Source: Kappaphycus alvarezii (Eukaryota; Rhodophyta; Florideophyceae; Gigartinales; Solieriaceae). From it: a DNA stretch of 64,000 bases. Below are positions 12,345 to 23,449 of this stretch, in pieces. The DNA lies in the NCBI GenBank assembly GCA_002205965.3, contig NADL03000073.1:365748-429747 (forward strand). Direction: 5' to 3'. The notes under the pieces were generated by a model. It did not search any database, was not told where the DNA came from, and worked only from the letters and a program-made list of their open reading frames with translations. Numbering within the stretch: the stretch's first letter is position 1; the number at the start of each line of letters is the position of its first letter. Position numbers and translations under genes: made by a program.

Positions 12345-15300
12345 TCATTATCTCCGATTGTCCATCAGTTTGTGGGTGGTATGCAGAGGAGGGGAATATC
12401 TTTTTCCTAGTAGAGAAAAACGTTTTGTCCAAAACTTGCTCATGAAGATGGGATCTCGGTCCATATGATATTCTCTGGTAATCGATGATTTCGGTATACG
12501 TGATTCTTGAACAGAGCTGTTTCGGGAGCACCTGTGTTTGGTTTCGTTGGTATTATTCTGATCATCTTATAAAGTATGTCAACGACTGTTAACACGCCGT
12601 TGTTTCCACTTCTCGACTTTGGGAGAGGTGTGAAAATCCATGGTTATGTGGGTCCATTTGGTTTTCGGTGGTTCTAGTGGTTGTAAAAGACCTGCGGGCT
12701 TCTGATTGGTTGCTTTGGTTCTCTGGCATTGGCAGGAACGTACGTATCGGATTACATCCGATCTTAAATTTTTCCAATAAAACTTTGGTGATATTCTGTT
12801 GATAGTTTTGCTTATTCCTAGGTGTCCCGTGTTTGGCGTGCAATGATAGTCATGCAGGAGCTTGACTCTGAAATTTCCTTCTGGTACACAGATCTTCTTG
12901 TTTAAGTAGAAGCATCCCTCGACGCTCAAAGGGAGCTTTAGGATCTTGATAATGGGTTCTGAGGTTCTCATCCCTACCATAATCTTCTGCCAACCCCACT
13001 AACTCAGTGTTCGTGAATGATATGGTCGAAATGTTATTGGATTCTGAGGATGTCTTGGTAATAACTTCTTGGAGTAATGAATTGTTTCGTGATCAGGTGA
13101 CGGCACATCTTGTGGTTGCCTCGATAGTGCGTCCGCCACTACATTTGATTTTCCTGAGATGGGATTATCTTGAAGTCGAAATTAACTAATCTTTCCAGCC
13201 ATCTCACTTGTCTCGGGGACAAGTTTTCTTGGGTTTCTAGGTATCTTGGGGATAGTGGTCCGAGTGAATGGTGAATGAATTACCATAAAGGTAGGATCTC
13301 CACCACTTGAGGGAATCTACAATGGCCAAAAGTTCCCTTTCATGGGCCGCATAGTTTTGTTCCGCATCATTAAGAGTCCTGGACGCAAAGCGACCGGCCT
13401 TTTAGAACCTAATTCTTCCTGTTCCAGCACTGCACCAATTGCATACTGTGATGCATCTGTGGTTACGTAGATAGGCAGTGTGGCGTCGAAATTTCTGAGA
13501 ACCGGTGCGCTACAAAGTGTTTGCTTGAGTACTTTGAAGGCATCATCTTGAGTGCGGCTCCATTGGAAATTCACGTTTTTCGTCAATTCTTCAGAGGTTT
13601 TGCAAGAATTGAACAGCCTTTTATGAATCTCCGGTAATAATTGACAAAACAAGAAAAGACTGTACTTGTTGCTTATTCTTTGGTATCGGCCATTCCATGA
13701 CTGCACTTATCTTGTTTGGATCAACAGAAATACCACTTTGAGAAATGATGTGTCCTAGGTACTCACTTCTGTAACTCCGAAACACATTTAGATAATTTGC
13801 CAAACAACTTTTCTTTTCTGAGGATTTCGAGTACAGTTCGAAATGATCCAAGTGATCCTTCCATGTCTTACTGTAGAGAATATCATCCAGATAGACGATC
13901 ACAAATAAGTCGAGCTGATCCTTGAAAATGTCATTCATTAGGTTCATGAAAGTTGCTGGGCATTAGTGAGTCCAAACGGCAGAACAAGAAATTCAAAGTG
14001 CCCGTATCGTGTTCTGAAGGCGGTAAATGGAATCGAATCTTCGTGTAGTCTAATCTGGTGATACCCAGATCTAAGATCAATTTTGCTGAAGAACTTTGCT
14101 CCTTTAAGCTGGTCGAAAATGTCGTCAATTCGTGGTAAGGGATTTTTTTTACAGTAAGCCGGTTTAAGGCTCTGTAATCACACACATCCGTAGACTATCA
14201 TCCTTCTTGCTCACGAATAGAATAGGAGCTCCCCAGGCTCTTACTAGGTCTTATAAACTCAGCTTCTAGCTCGTCCAACTGTTTTCGGAGTTCTGACATC
14301 TCTTTGTCAGAAAGTCTATAGAGACCTTTCTTTGTGGTTCTGCTCCTTCCTTTAATTCTATTTCAAAGTCTGTTTCCTTCTCGTGGCAAACCTCTTGAGC
14401 TTCTCTGGAAACACATCAGCAAATGTTTCCAAACCTTCTGTATGTCTCGAGGGTATACTGGTGCTCTTGTTTCACTAGAATGTAAGGTCTAAGTAAAACT
14501 GCAAATAACTCTTTTTTCTCATCGAAATCACTAACTATGGTATTGAAAGATACAAAAGGACTCACTACGGCATCATCAGCAAAAATAAAATGAATTTCCC
14601 TTATGTTCGATTTCACCTCATTATTAACAATTGATTTTTGCCCCATGCGAGGCGCACCATTCTTTCCCAAGAATTGCATCATAACGCTTCAATGGGCTTA
14701 CGCAAAGTACAGAGGTTCATTATAGGCGGCAATATGTACAATGACAGCATTTAATTCTTGAAGTATCTGGTCCGCACCGTGGCCATTTCAGCAAGCTCTC
14801 TGGAATCTCGGGTCTTTATTTGATGTCTTGCAAAATGATTCACTCAAAAGTTGATCTCACCACCAGGGTCTATGAGGATTTTGCTGGCCACCAGCAATTG
14901 TACCCTTGACAATGAGAAGGCCTTGTGATTTCTCTGATTTCTCTCTGGGGAGAATGTTTCAATGAACGTTGCATTCGATCTGATGGTGGACACGATGGAA
15001 CCTTTGTGTTTGCTTCAATGATAAAACTCGAGTTTCTTTGTCTAATACAAGGGTTTCTAATGGTTTTAATGACTGGAACTGACTGGGGACCTTCAATCAG
15101 TTCCTCCGGGCTTTTGGGCAGTTCTTGGCCATGTGCCTCTCTGTCTGCACCTGAGACAGAGACCTTCGCGCATACATCTTTCACGTTCTTCTTTGTCAAG
15201 CTTCTGTAAATTGGGAGTGTTTTTTTTCAGACCCGGTATCACTTCTGTTCCCAATTTCCATTGGTACTGGACTTCTTTCCAGCAAAAGAGCTTCCATTTC

Positions 15301-16017
15301 CATTCTTCCTCCAGAAGACTTTGGTAGGTTACCGGGTCCAGAACGCCGATAGGCCGACTCTACTCGCTCATCCCTCATTGGGTCGGAGAGGTTGACGTAT
15401 TCTTTGGATCACAACGCCTTCCAGATATGGGGCTTTAAATCGCGAGAGTAACGATCTATCTGGTCTTTAACTCCAATATCGGGGATGTCGAGTATAATTT
15501 TGTTGAATTCTTCGTTGAAGGCATGAAAATATTTGACTTGTCCACAGCGAGCGAGTTTGTCTCGAGCGATCTTCTCTTTGTTCAGTGTTTCAAATCGCTG
15601 GATCAAAGCCCTTCAGGGTCTTCCAGGAATTTATTCCTTCCCTTCTTCATTCTTGAGTCGACCATCCACTATTAATGGGCATTGCCAGCCAAAGAGTGAG
15701 TGATATGTGTAAGGGTCCATTGCCATCATTTTCTCCAAGGTAGTTGTCCATCTGAACACACTAGGTGCAATTGATCCTTTCCCAGTGAACTTAGTTGGCC
15801 TTTTTTTTGGGCCAGCCTGACTATCCACTGGTGCATTACTTGACGAACTGGCCTGGTTTCGGGCGTTTACGAGTTCAGATTCTAAGAAGGATACCTTTTG
15901 CGCTGCAATAGAAAGCTCTGATCTGTATGCTGCAATTGGTTATTGGTGCTCAGGATTCTGCTGCAACTGAAGCACCATTTGAGTAAGGGACTCTAGTGTG
16001 ACTTGCGGCTGATCCAT
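12345..16017 (-). pseudogene. Chromovirus copy 1 gag-pol, truncated and frame-disrupted
   Basis: Polyprotein order: Gag from ATG at 16017 (MDQPQVTLESL), with RFETLNKEKIARDKLAR and IPDIGVKDQIDRYSR at 15.4-15.6 kb. Protease has ILIDPGGE at about 14,860-14,880, where the usual D-S/T-G is D-P-G. Reverse transcriptase lies at 13.62-14.19 kb with [10 protein letters not shown] and VIVYLDDIL. RNase H lies at 13.32-13.71 kb with IYVTTDASQYAIGAVLEQE. Integrase has an HHCC zinc module (12.6-12.98 kb, HDYHCTPNTGHLG to CQCQRTKA) and core fragments AYHPQTDGQSE at about 12.36 kb, where the element ends. Several frames are needed to read it. This copy is 3'-truncated and cannot encode a full Pol. Confidence 0.85.
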
Positions 16018-16320
16018 AGCGATTAGGTTCACAAAGGCAGTAACAGTGTCTGGACTGGTATCTGAGAGAAGTTTCAGACTTCACACATGTACACGAGGTG
16101 ATACGTGTACACGTTTTCTGTAACACCTGGAGTAAAGAGAGTCTCCTAGATGGTTTTCGGGCTAACTACCACGATGCGAAGCCTCCAGCAAGCTGTTTTT
16201 TCATAATAACAAGAAGAAGAAGTTTAATGCATTCAGTATCTATTTGGGGCTGCGCACGTCCTAACTATACGGCTAATATCTAACCGGATGTACCTCGTCG
16301 TCCATGCGCCTCGGGGCTCG

Positions 16321-17836
16321 GGACAGGATAGCTTGAGCAATGGATGACCAGAGGGTGCAACTCAGTCGCTGGCAGATACGGCCGCGGATAACACCAGGTG
16401 TCGAGTTACACTTGAACGCGATCCACGGAACTAACGCCTCGATAAACGCAATTGTACCAGGGGAAGGGGCACCCAGGGAATCAAACGCCAGAGGTCGAAA
16501 CGTGAAGTTCGGGGTGTAAGGCGCAGAAGATGGGCCAGTTGAGGGAGCGGGGAGGGGTCGGGCGACGTTGCGTTCCAGAGTTGTAACCTTGTCCCGGGCC
16601 GCCAGATCGGCAGCACCACCGGCAACCTGGGTCGCCTTGGTGCAAACCACGGCCTTGAACGGTGAGAAGACAGTGATGTCACACGAAATTGGGCGCCACG
16701 TTGTGCCTTCCGGGGTTGGGGGGGGGTTGTATCAGGATACCGGCGGGCCGGAGCTCAGTGCCCGTGAAGAGGAGCGGAACCTCGAGCCGAGTATCCAGAC
16801 ACACGGCGCGGGTAACTTGTATCGCAAACGCATAAAAGAGCGAGTTATGGCGGTAAAGACGGCCGAAACCAGGGCAGCAGAGGTCGACGGCGTGATCCCC
16901 GAGGGTGTCCAAGGGGTGGTCACAGTGGTGGCAGTTGAGGGGCATGGAGTCATCATACACTGGCAGCCCGAGGTGACGGCGGAGCATGGTCTGCCAGTGT
17001 GTGGTGTGCACCTTCGTAGCTGCCGTGGGATGAGCGAAGAGAAATGGCGCAGCGGGGATGCGGCGGAACGCTAAGCCAAGGATGCGATGTCGAATGTCGG
17101 CGTCGCTATGGGCGGTCGGGTTTGGGGCATTCGCCCAGGAGTCGTCCGCCAATGTACTCTTGCCCGCGCCTCTTGCTGCACCCGGTTGAGAAGGGTTAGA
17201 GTGTTGGTGGGTGAAGCAGCTAGAGTTGGAGGGTCAAGCGTCGAGAGGTCGACTATCCCGGGGATGGACACGGCGAAACGGCGGAGAGAAGGCCCAGCCT
17301 GACGGAGGAGGAAGGACCGGTCGCCACGGAAGCGTCCAGAAGCTAGTGCACAAGCACGCAGCGTTGCGTATGCGGAAGTCCGCTGCCGTGCGGGCGCAGC
17401 ATCAATGATGCTGGCGGCGGCTGCGACGTGGAGACACGGGGCGACGCTTTCGAAGACCTGACCTCCGAGGTGCATGGGGAGGCAGACTTGGTCCTCGGCT
17501 CGGTCCGTGATTGCGATGTCGTGTAACGTTTCATATGATGACCGTTGAAGATTATCAAATTCTTCTGCGGCGGACTCAGCTAAGCGCGGATCTGAGAGCT
17601 TGAATGCATGCGATGGGAGGCATGCAGAGGCACAGATCCGGTGCATGTGGAACCGGGCGGGCGTCGCTGACCAGCAGGAGACGGTACAGGGTGCGGCGGT
17701 ACTGAGCGATCTTAGACCGGGGAAACTCTCCGTGAACGTTTTGTTGCCAATGAGGGCCCCTAGAAGCGAAAAGCCGTCCGCGAGCATTCCGCGAGAGGGA
17801 ATACCGCTAAGAGGGCTGCTCGATCTAGAGGTATGA
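16321..17836 (-). mobile_element. LINE copy A (RT with C-terminal zinc motif and nuclease), 5'-truncated, nested in chromovirus copy 1
   Basis: Comparison with copy 2 gives an empty site: copy 2 reads straight from GGGCTCG (to 51051) to AACAATGAT. Copy 1 has this insert between the same two host sequences, with only CG duplicated. The 5' end is truncated within the RT C-terminal region (GFSLLGALIGN). Then follow RFHMHRICASACLPSHAFKL, the zinc motif CHHCDHPLDTLGDHAVDLC with RHN (about 16.9 kb), RPAGIL in place of the RPADIL seen in copy C, and FRPLAFDSLGAPSPGT (about 16.48 kb). The reading frame does not stop at the element end. It crosses into host DNA and stops at 16273-16275. Frames are shifted at about 17.1 and 16.66 kb. 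Confidence 0.82.
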
Positions 17837-18280
17837 CGAACAATGATTTTTGAAAAAATGGTGATTTATAACCTGATAGGCTCTCCTTGCACCTTCAAAT
17901 TTCGGTCCTGGTGACCTAGTGTTAAGTGTAAGCAGCTCCTGATGAAGCGATCGCGGGTTCAAATCCGCCAAGAGCACTTACAAAAAGTTCCTTCTCTGAC
18001 GTAACGGTTCACGTCAGTCACAACGGGTGCATTATAATAGCCCTTCTTCCGATTCTTGCTTTGCGGTGGTTGTCTTGTCTAGGTCCTGATGGCGATACGG
18101 ACTTAAATTTGTAAGTCCTACTACAAGGATCTGGGCAGCAGAGGAAAGATTGCAATCACAGCGGATGGGTGAACACAACACACACACGAAGTCGATTGAG
18201 AAATGAACTTCTCGCTCTATTTTACTTTTTGTTACTCAAAAACAAGCAATTTTAATGGAATATAAAGATACTAATTGTGA
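17837..18280 (-). other. Chromovirus copy 1 5' untranslated spacer (contains tRNA-like sequence)
   Basis: Non-coding spacer between the zinc-finger ORF and gag, matched along its length by 51052-51485 in copy 2. It holds the tRNA-like sequence at 17904-17976, in the orientation opposite to the element. Confidence 0.7.
17904..17976 (+). other. tRNA-like sequence (tRNA pseudogene or SINE head)
   Basis: A 73-nt stretch with tRNA proportions. The ends GGTCCTG and CAAGAGC can form a mostly paired acceptor stem. An A-box-like TGACCTAGTG is near the 5' end and the B box GGTTCAAATCC is at about 17957. The anticodon arm does not fold convincingly and the T stem has lost a base. The homologue at 51116-51189 has GGTCCTA/CCAGGAGC ends and an A box with GACCTAATGG, closer to tRNA. 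It is therefore probably a decayed tRNA or tRNA-derived SINE trapped before the two copies separated. Confidence 0.5.
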
Positions 18281-19005
18281 CCCCTGACTGTGAGTGGATG
18301 CTGAGCCCCGTTCTGATGGCGAACAAGGTCTTGTTCACTCAAAACTCAATATTGCAGTCCTTGCACTTGTAATCCTTCTTGCTTGTACGGCGGATGTGAC
18401 GACGGGAACGGAGGTGCTCGAAGTACTGAACGCGACCGGAGTAGGTGACTTAGCAATAGCGAAAATGAAACGGAGAGGACTTCAGTTTCTTATTCATCCG
18501 CGACCTTTTAGAGGGCCTATCCTTGTGGATTCGATGGTTTACCCCCTTTGGATCGAAACAGAGGCGGCATCCGGCAGCAATTGAAGCCTTCTCGGAGGAG
18601 CCCTTGAACTTGTCGGTGGCCTTGACGTGTTCGGAACGGTCCGAAGCGACGGCTTCTTGGGACCGGGGGTAAGGATCGAAGAATGGTCGATGGGGGTAGA
18701 GCAAACGGTCGGAAAGGGGTGCGAGGCTCTTCGACAGTAACAAGGGGAGGTGCTACTGAAAATGGTCGGGGTAAGAAGAGATCTTGGCCAGTCGGCGTCG
18801 GTGTTTTGGGCCCCTCGGGCTGAGTAAGGCGATCGGGGTTCTCGTAGTCGACGGACGAGGCGGAGTCTTGGATCTTCTTCCTCGCCAATCGGTACAAATG
18901 GCGAGGTGGGGGGGAACGAAAGTCGGCGAGGTCTTCTGAGTCGTACTCTGACGGCGACGGAGGGCGGCCATTTGACTTCCTGTTGTACGACACTGGGGTT
19001 ACCAC
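18281..19005 (-). pseudogene. Accessory zinc-finger ORF of chromovirus copy 1 (frame-disrupted)
   Basis: The ORF lies between 5' LTR and gag, in the same orientation as gag. The N-terminal half (from about 19005) is Pro/Ser/Thr-rich: RPPSPSEYDSEDLADF, TPTPTGQDLFLPRPFSVAPP, SLPPVPRSR. The C-terminal part, read in other frames at 18.28-18.45 kb, has SGRVQYFEHL, a basic KKDYKCKDCNIEF and QDLVRHQNGAQH. This is a C-x2-C-x12-H-x5-H finger of the U1/matrin type. Here both cysteines of the finger are kept (YKCKDC), unlike copy 2. An in-frame stop and shifts mean this copy is not intact as written. Its function is unknown. Fingers of this class bind RNA or DNA. Confidence 0.68.
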
Positions 19006-19128
19006 GTAAGGGTCAGAGTGAAAAACACAAGGTTAGTCTCTGTTTGCGATCAGGTAGCTGAGATAAATCTAGTAGAGATTTTATCCCAACTTGCGGATTG
19101 GAAAAACGCACAATGAGGCACAACTTAC

Positions 19129-19142
19129 TTGCGATGCTACCA
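19129..19142 (-). promoter_or_regulatory. Candidate primer-binding site, chromovirus copy 1
   Basis: Read on the minus strand, TGGTAGCATCGCAA starts three bases inside the LTR. It begins with TGG, complementary to the tRNA CCA end, as expected for a minus-strand primer site. The same sequence lies at 52351-52364 in copy 2. Confidence 0.6.
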
Positions 19143-19145
19143 CAA

Positions 19146-19621
19146 TGTGGGGTGTTAAGCGAACAACAGCAGATCAAGGTAGAACTGTGGCAGAAACTTT
19201 GGTTTAGGCTGGCTGGGTTAAGCCGGCTGCTCCAATGCAGGGTTTATTTAGAACTGAAGATAGCTACAAACTAAAGGAAATGCAGTCTAACAGTAGCGAG
19301 TTCAAAGGTTTTCCGTAAAACAGCCCTGACGGTATCGTAAGTAGCGCCTTCAGAATTTTACTCGGCACGAGTGACATACTCTACAAGATGTAAGAAGTAC
19401 ATTGGTCTAGGTGGCATGGATAGCAAGGCAACTTTTGATTGGTAAAGCAATGATATAATATCCCAGTGTGCAACTCGCCCGTGACTATTCCAAGTGTACC
19501 AATGGGTCAAACGCTGTGTTCAGACCTGTAAGGAAAGTGTAATGACAGTAAAGTGCCTAGTAGCCGTGGTTGTAAGGTTACCAGTGGTTTGAATCCACAG
19601 TAAAGTAGATGCAGTGAATTT
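19146..19621 (-). repeat. 5' LTR of chromovirus copy 1 (outer end truncated)
   Basis: Matches the LTRs at 45758-46273 and 52368-52886 with scattered substitutions and small indels. The inner boundary TGTGGGG is shared. The outer end is lost after GTGAATT, so the terminal GAAATACAACA is missing and no target duplication can be read. Confidence 0.85.
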
Positions 19622-19629
19622 GCAAAGAG

Positions 19630-22600
19630 GGAAACCTAGATAATTCCAGCCTGGCGAAGTCCGTAGATAGACTTCTTCTACTTGCAGACGAAACAGGGCG
19701 CTCTTATTTTCCAGTCGAATCCGTAGGGTGTTCATGTACACAGTAGTATCAATTTACACATAAATATAGGCGCTACTCACTTCCACTCCTTCAAAGGTGA
19801 GCATGTGACGGATTTGTCTCCAACCTTAATCCGTTCATTAGTGCAAATTGTTCAACAGCTCCGGAAAGATTCTCTCCTGCTCCACCGAGGCGAATGTTTA
19901 CATTTTAGAAGCCAGTGATGTTTTCTGATCTTTCCTTGTAGTATTTGAGAGCGGGAAATAGATCTGACTTCCTGTTCATGAAATAGATATTAGCCTTTGC
20001 GGTGCGTTCTTAGCCAAATCCAATTGCATAGTGACCTTTGTTATAGATCGAGCTGTCCTTTATTTACTCTTCAAGGTCAGTGATTTTCTCCTAAATAGTC
20101 TCCAGAGTTTTGGCTAGCTCTACTACTAGCTGATCTATAGATTTAAGCTACAGCTGTCATTGTAATTCTCAAATACTTGCTCCGAACTCCACCTCAGCAA
20201 TGCGCCTAAGGCACAACAGCTCGCCTCCACGGCAGCCTTTGAATAAGAATTAATGAACATTCCTTCCATGTGGTCACTGTGATCGGAATCTCTATACCAG
20301 GTTATCATCAGCTCACAGTACTGTAATCTGAGGCAGTAACAAGCTGTACTGAACATAAGATGACCCAAAACTGGTAACTGCACGGCTACAGTCCAAGTGT
20401 AATGTGGGCTCATCTACACAACTGAATTTCATTGGCATTGCTTGTTAAAGCCTTGTAAGATTCCAAATCAAGCTGTCAGGCATGTCACTAAATATGCTTA
20501 CAGTATACAGTGTATCGTATATTGTGACGCAGGATACACTCGAACCCATATTGACTTGCTCTGTAATTCAACAGTGACTATTTTCAATAGATTGTTATGC
20601 TATTTTTCCGCTGTTATGTGGATAGCTTCAAGCGGACAAAATGTGATGCGTACGCTCGGTGCTACTGGATTTAGACTTGCTTTTGCGCTGTCGCATGGGA
20701 CACAGATTATTTCTTCCAAAAGTCTTCTTCGAAATTGAGGAATATCAGGAAAAATGGTAGACAACTTCAATATATATCTCCCAGGATCTGGATATCCTGT
20801 ACGATAACACCACTCCAAAGCCAGTTATGCATCTGTATTATTACGAATAGGTCCAAAGCATGGCTGCAATCGACTTCAGTACCATTTTTCGCACTCGAAA
20901 GCTTGACCAATTTTAGGCATCTCATTTTTGACTCCCATACCTTAGGTACTTGAATGCGGTAATACCTATCGCTATCTATTCCAATTTCTTTTGATATTTA
21001 GGTAGAACCACGCGGGGAAATGCGGAAAATGCTTGCATTCTTGGTGGGATAGTCCATGGTAAATAAAAGTTGAGGCGTCGAGTGAGGGAACCCCCAGAAA
21101 TTATGTTTGTTTGGAAAGTGAGGTGCATGGTATCAGCCTACTAACGGAACAAAGACTCTACATTTTCCGACGAAGACCGATAAATCCGATGCTTCTTGGA
21201 CGCTTTCTGTTTCAATGCCCTCATAACTGATGAAAATAATTCTTGGAATAAAAGAAATGGTGAGAGGCACCAGAGCCAATTAGTTCGTCCAATGATTTAG
21301 AAACCCCACACCTTTTAATCGAAGTATTGAATTTAATTCTGAGCCATTAAACCTTATGGACGATATTCTTCAATACTATATCTCCTTGATGATACTATTG
21401 CCCTAGATAACGTGGTGGCTCTTGATCCTGAGCGAGAAGTGGGAGTGTGGAGGATCCGTCCTGCCAGAAGTTCCGCAGCTACAGTTATCATGAGGATTTT
21501 TCCTACCACTCCAAATCTCTTGTTGTAATGATTCGTGCCATCATTTGAAAGATTTACATAGCCATGAGTATAGTACGGTCTCATATGTCCACGACTTCTA
21601 CCAAACGAACCTCATCCAAATCCTCGAGTGCGACCTCGCCGCGACTTGGAGGTGTGTCTTGCAACTTGTCTGCACGATAGAGAAAATCCTTTGAACGATT
21701 CTCGTGACGCCCGCAGACCCAGCGGAGGTTGATATTATTCTTCAGCGTTACTCTTGCAGATTCGACCTACTTGTATGTCACTGCGGCTTTTGTTCCTTGC
21801 TTCACCACTAGACGCTTTTGGTATCTTAACAATATTTTCTCATCAGATCCTTTGCTTTACGTCGAGATGTCTCAGTCGAAATTGTTTGTGAGGAGTTCAT
21901 TGTATGAAAGTTTGCCCGAAATCATGGATATCGGTGCAAAGTGCTCGGGATGCGTACAAATATAGCTTCGAAAGTTTTTCACTATCGGAAGCAGCCTTAT
22001 CGAGCGAAGCGGTTTACTTAAAATGTCATGGAACTTGTTTAAATGCCTCATCCAGTTTAACCTTCCTTAAACTTTAAAATTTCCAATACTTGTAGATAAT
22101 TGATAATGGCTTGCTCATTGATGAAGTGTAAAGACGAGCCAATGCATTCCAAAGACCCTTTGCGCACTTTTCATCGTCATCAATAATTGTGCTTTTTTAA
22201 GCCATACGGGTTGGAGAGAGTCAGGGTTATAGCAGTTTTAGCACGAATACTTGCCTTATTCCAACGAGATAGTTGAGCTGCCTCACATCCTCTGGTCTCG
22301 GCTGTAGATCAACTGATTCCAAATCTTCTCACTGCATGTATGCCTTCAGTCTTCTACTACAAGAGACGAAGTCCTTTGTTCCAGTTAATCATGGAACTTT
22401 CCCAAGAACATCACTCTCAGTAGAATTCTTGAAAAAAATCAATTGGGAAGCAATGCAATAAAGAATGATAGTGACTTGATGTTGTTGTGGATGAAGGATG
22501 TCAATAGGACTCGAGCGATGCTACCACGCAAAAGACCGGGTTCTTTTGTCTGTTTTGTGTGTCAGTGCACATCGTTATCGAGCTTCTCACCTCAGTATTT

Positions 22601-22700
22601 ATTGACTCCATGTGTCCTCATTCCTACCGTCTTAAACTCTACAGCAACACCTCAGCGGCAACCCTTTGGGACTGCTACCCAATGTCCGGCGGATACTAGA
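19630..22700 (-). mobile_element. Decayed Ty1/copia retrotransposon (gag, protease, integrase)
   Basis: Read on the minus strand: Gag-like helices (WNKASIRAKTAITLTLS and YLQVLEILKFKEG at 22.0-22.3 kb); protease LIGSGASHHFFYSK at about 21,250-21,295, where the catalytic D of DSGAS is G; a pre-integrase motif at 20.6-20.75 kb (EEIICVPCDSAKASLNP followed by PLEAIHI); then integrase core at 19.78-20.0 kb (SDLFPALKYYKERSE and IRLGGAGENLSGAVEQFAL), where the D of RxD is also G. Order and motifs fit Ty1/copia. Stops and frame changes are frequent. RT and RNase H are missing, because the element is cut at about 19.63 kb where chromovirus copy 1 begins. Confidence 0.65.
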
Positions 22701-23449
22701 GTATCTTTCTCATAAGGTGAAAATGGGGGTTAATTTACTGCGGTAGATATGTGGGTTGGTACCCAGTAAATTTGTACCGGAGCGTAGATACCGTATATTG
22801 GCCAAGCCATTAAACCGTACAATGCATCGAAAACTGTAGATGGCACTCCAATCTACCAGAAGGTGGAGGGAGGCCAGCCAGCAAACAAGCGGCATTGGAG
22901 GTTACTGTCAATGCGGAGTGCCGCTGTAAAAGAATGCATCTAACCTTCGAAAACCGTTCCATTGCGCGAGTGGCAACAGTTCTTGCGAGTTCCTTGACGA
23001 CGGAGAACGCCGCCGGATGCCATCCTTTTTCTCATCCTCTTTCTCATTAAGGTACAGTAGCCCAAGTACAGTAAAGTAATTCATGGTCCCTTCAGCCGGA
23101 CCCGGCTTGCCCCTGCGCGGGCCACAACTGTACGGTCCCGTCACAGCTGTGCAGTCCCTAGCCCCGTACAAGATTGGCCTCCAACAACCGTAACCAAATT
23201 CGTGAACTGTATATCCGGCACAATTTTGAGAAATTTATTTCAATATTTTCGGCCGCATGCTGTCAGAAGTTCGCTGATCATTAGGTTTCTCCCAAAGTTA
23301 AACACCACACGAGCGAAGCAGTTCGTTGACATCTCACTTGTAACAATGCCATTGTTGCCAAGTTATGGAGAAAAAACTCTTTGAGTACAAAGAGTTCACT
23401 CGCCGTATCACTCCTCCTGTTTCCCCTTTAGAGAGTGAGCACATTGCCG
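22701..23449. other. Intergenic region downstream of the gamma-tubulin complex gene
   Basis: About 750 bp with no recognisable gene. Two TACAGTA motifs occur at 23052-23075. Short open frames on both strands show no known domain. Confidence 0.4.

Larger units (their letters stand above)
12345..19621 (-). mobile_element. Ty3 chromovirus copy 1, 3'-truncated, with nested LINE
   Basis: In element order (minus strand): partial 5' LTR (19146-19621), candidate primer-binding site (19129-19142), zinc-finger ORF (about 18.28-19.0 kb), tRNA-like spacer, then gag-pol from ATG at 16017 down to 12345. It is collinear with copy 2 (45758-52886). It differs in three ways: a LINE is inserted at 16321-17836, the LTR is cut after GTGAATT at its outer end, and the element stops inside the integrase at about 12345, losing the chromodomain and 3' LTR. 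Beyond that point the DNA is unrelated to copy 2. The outer end abuts a decayed copia element. Confidence 0.85.
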
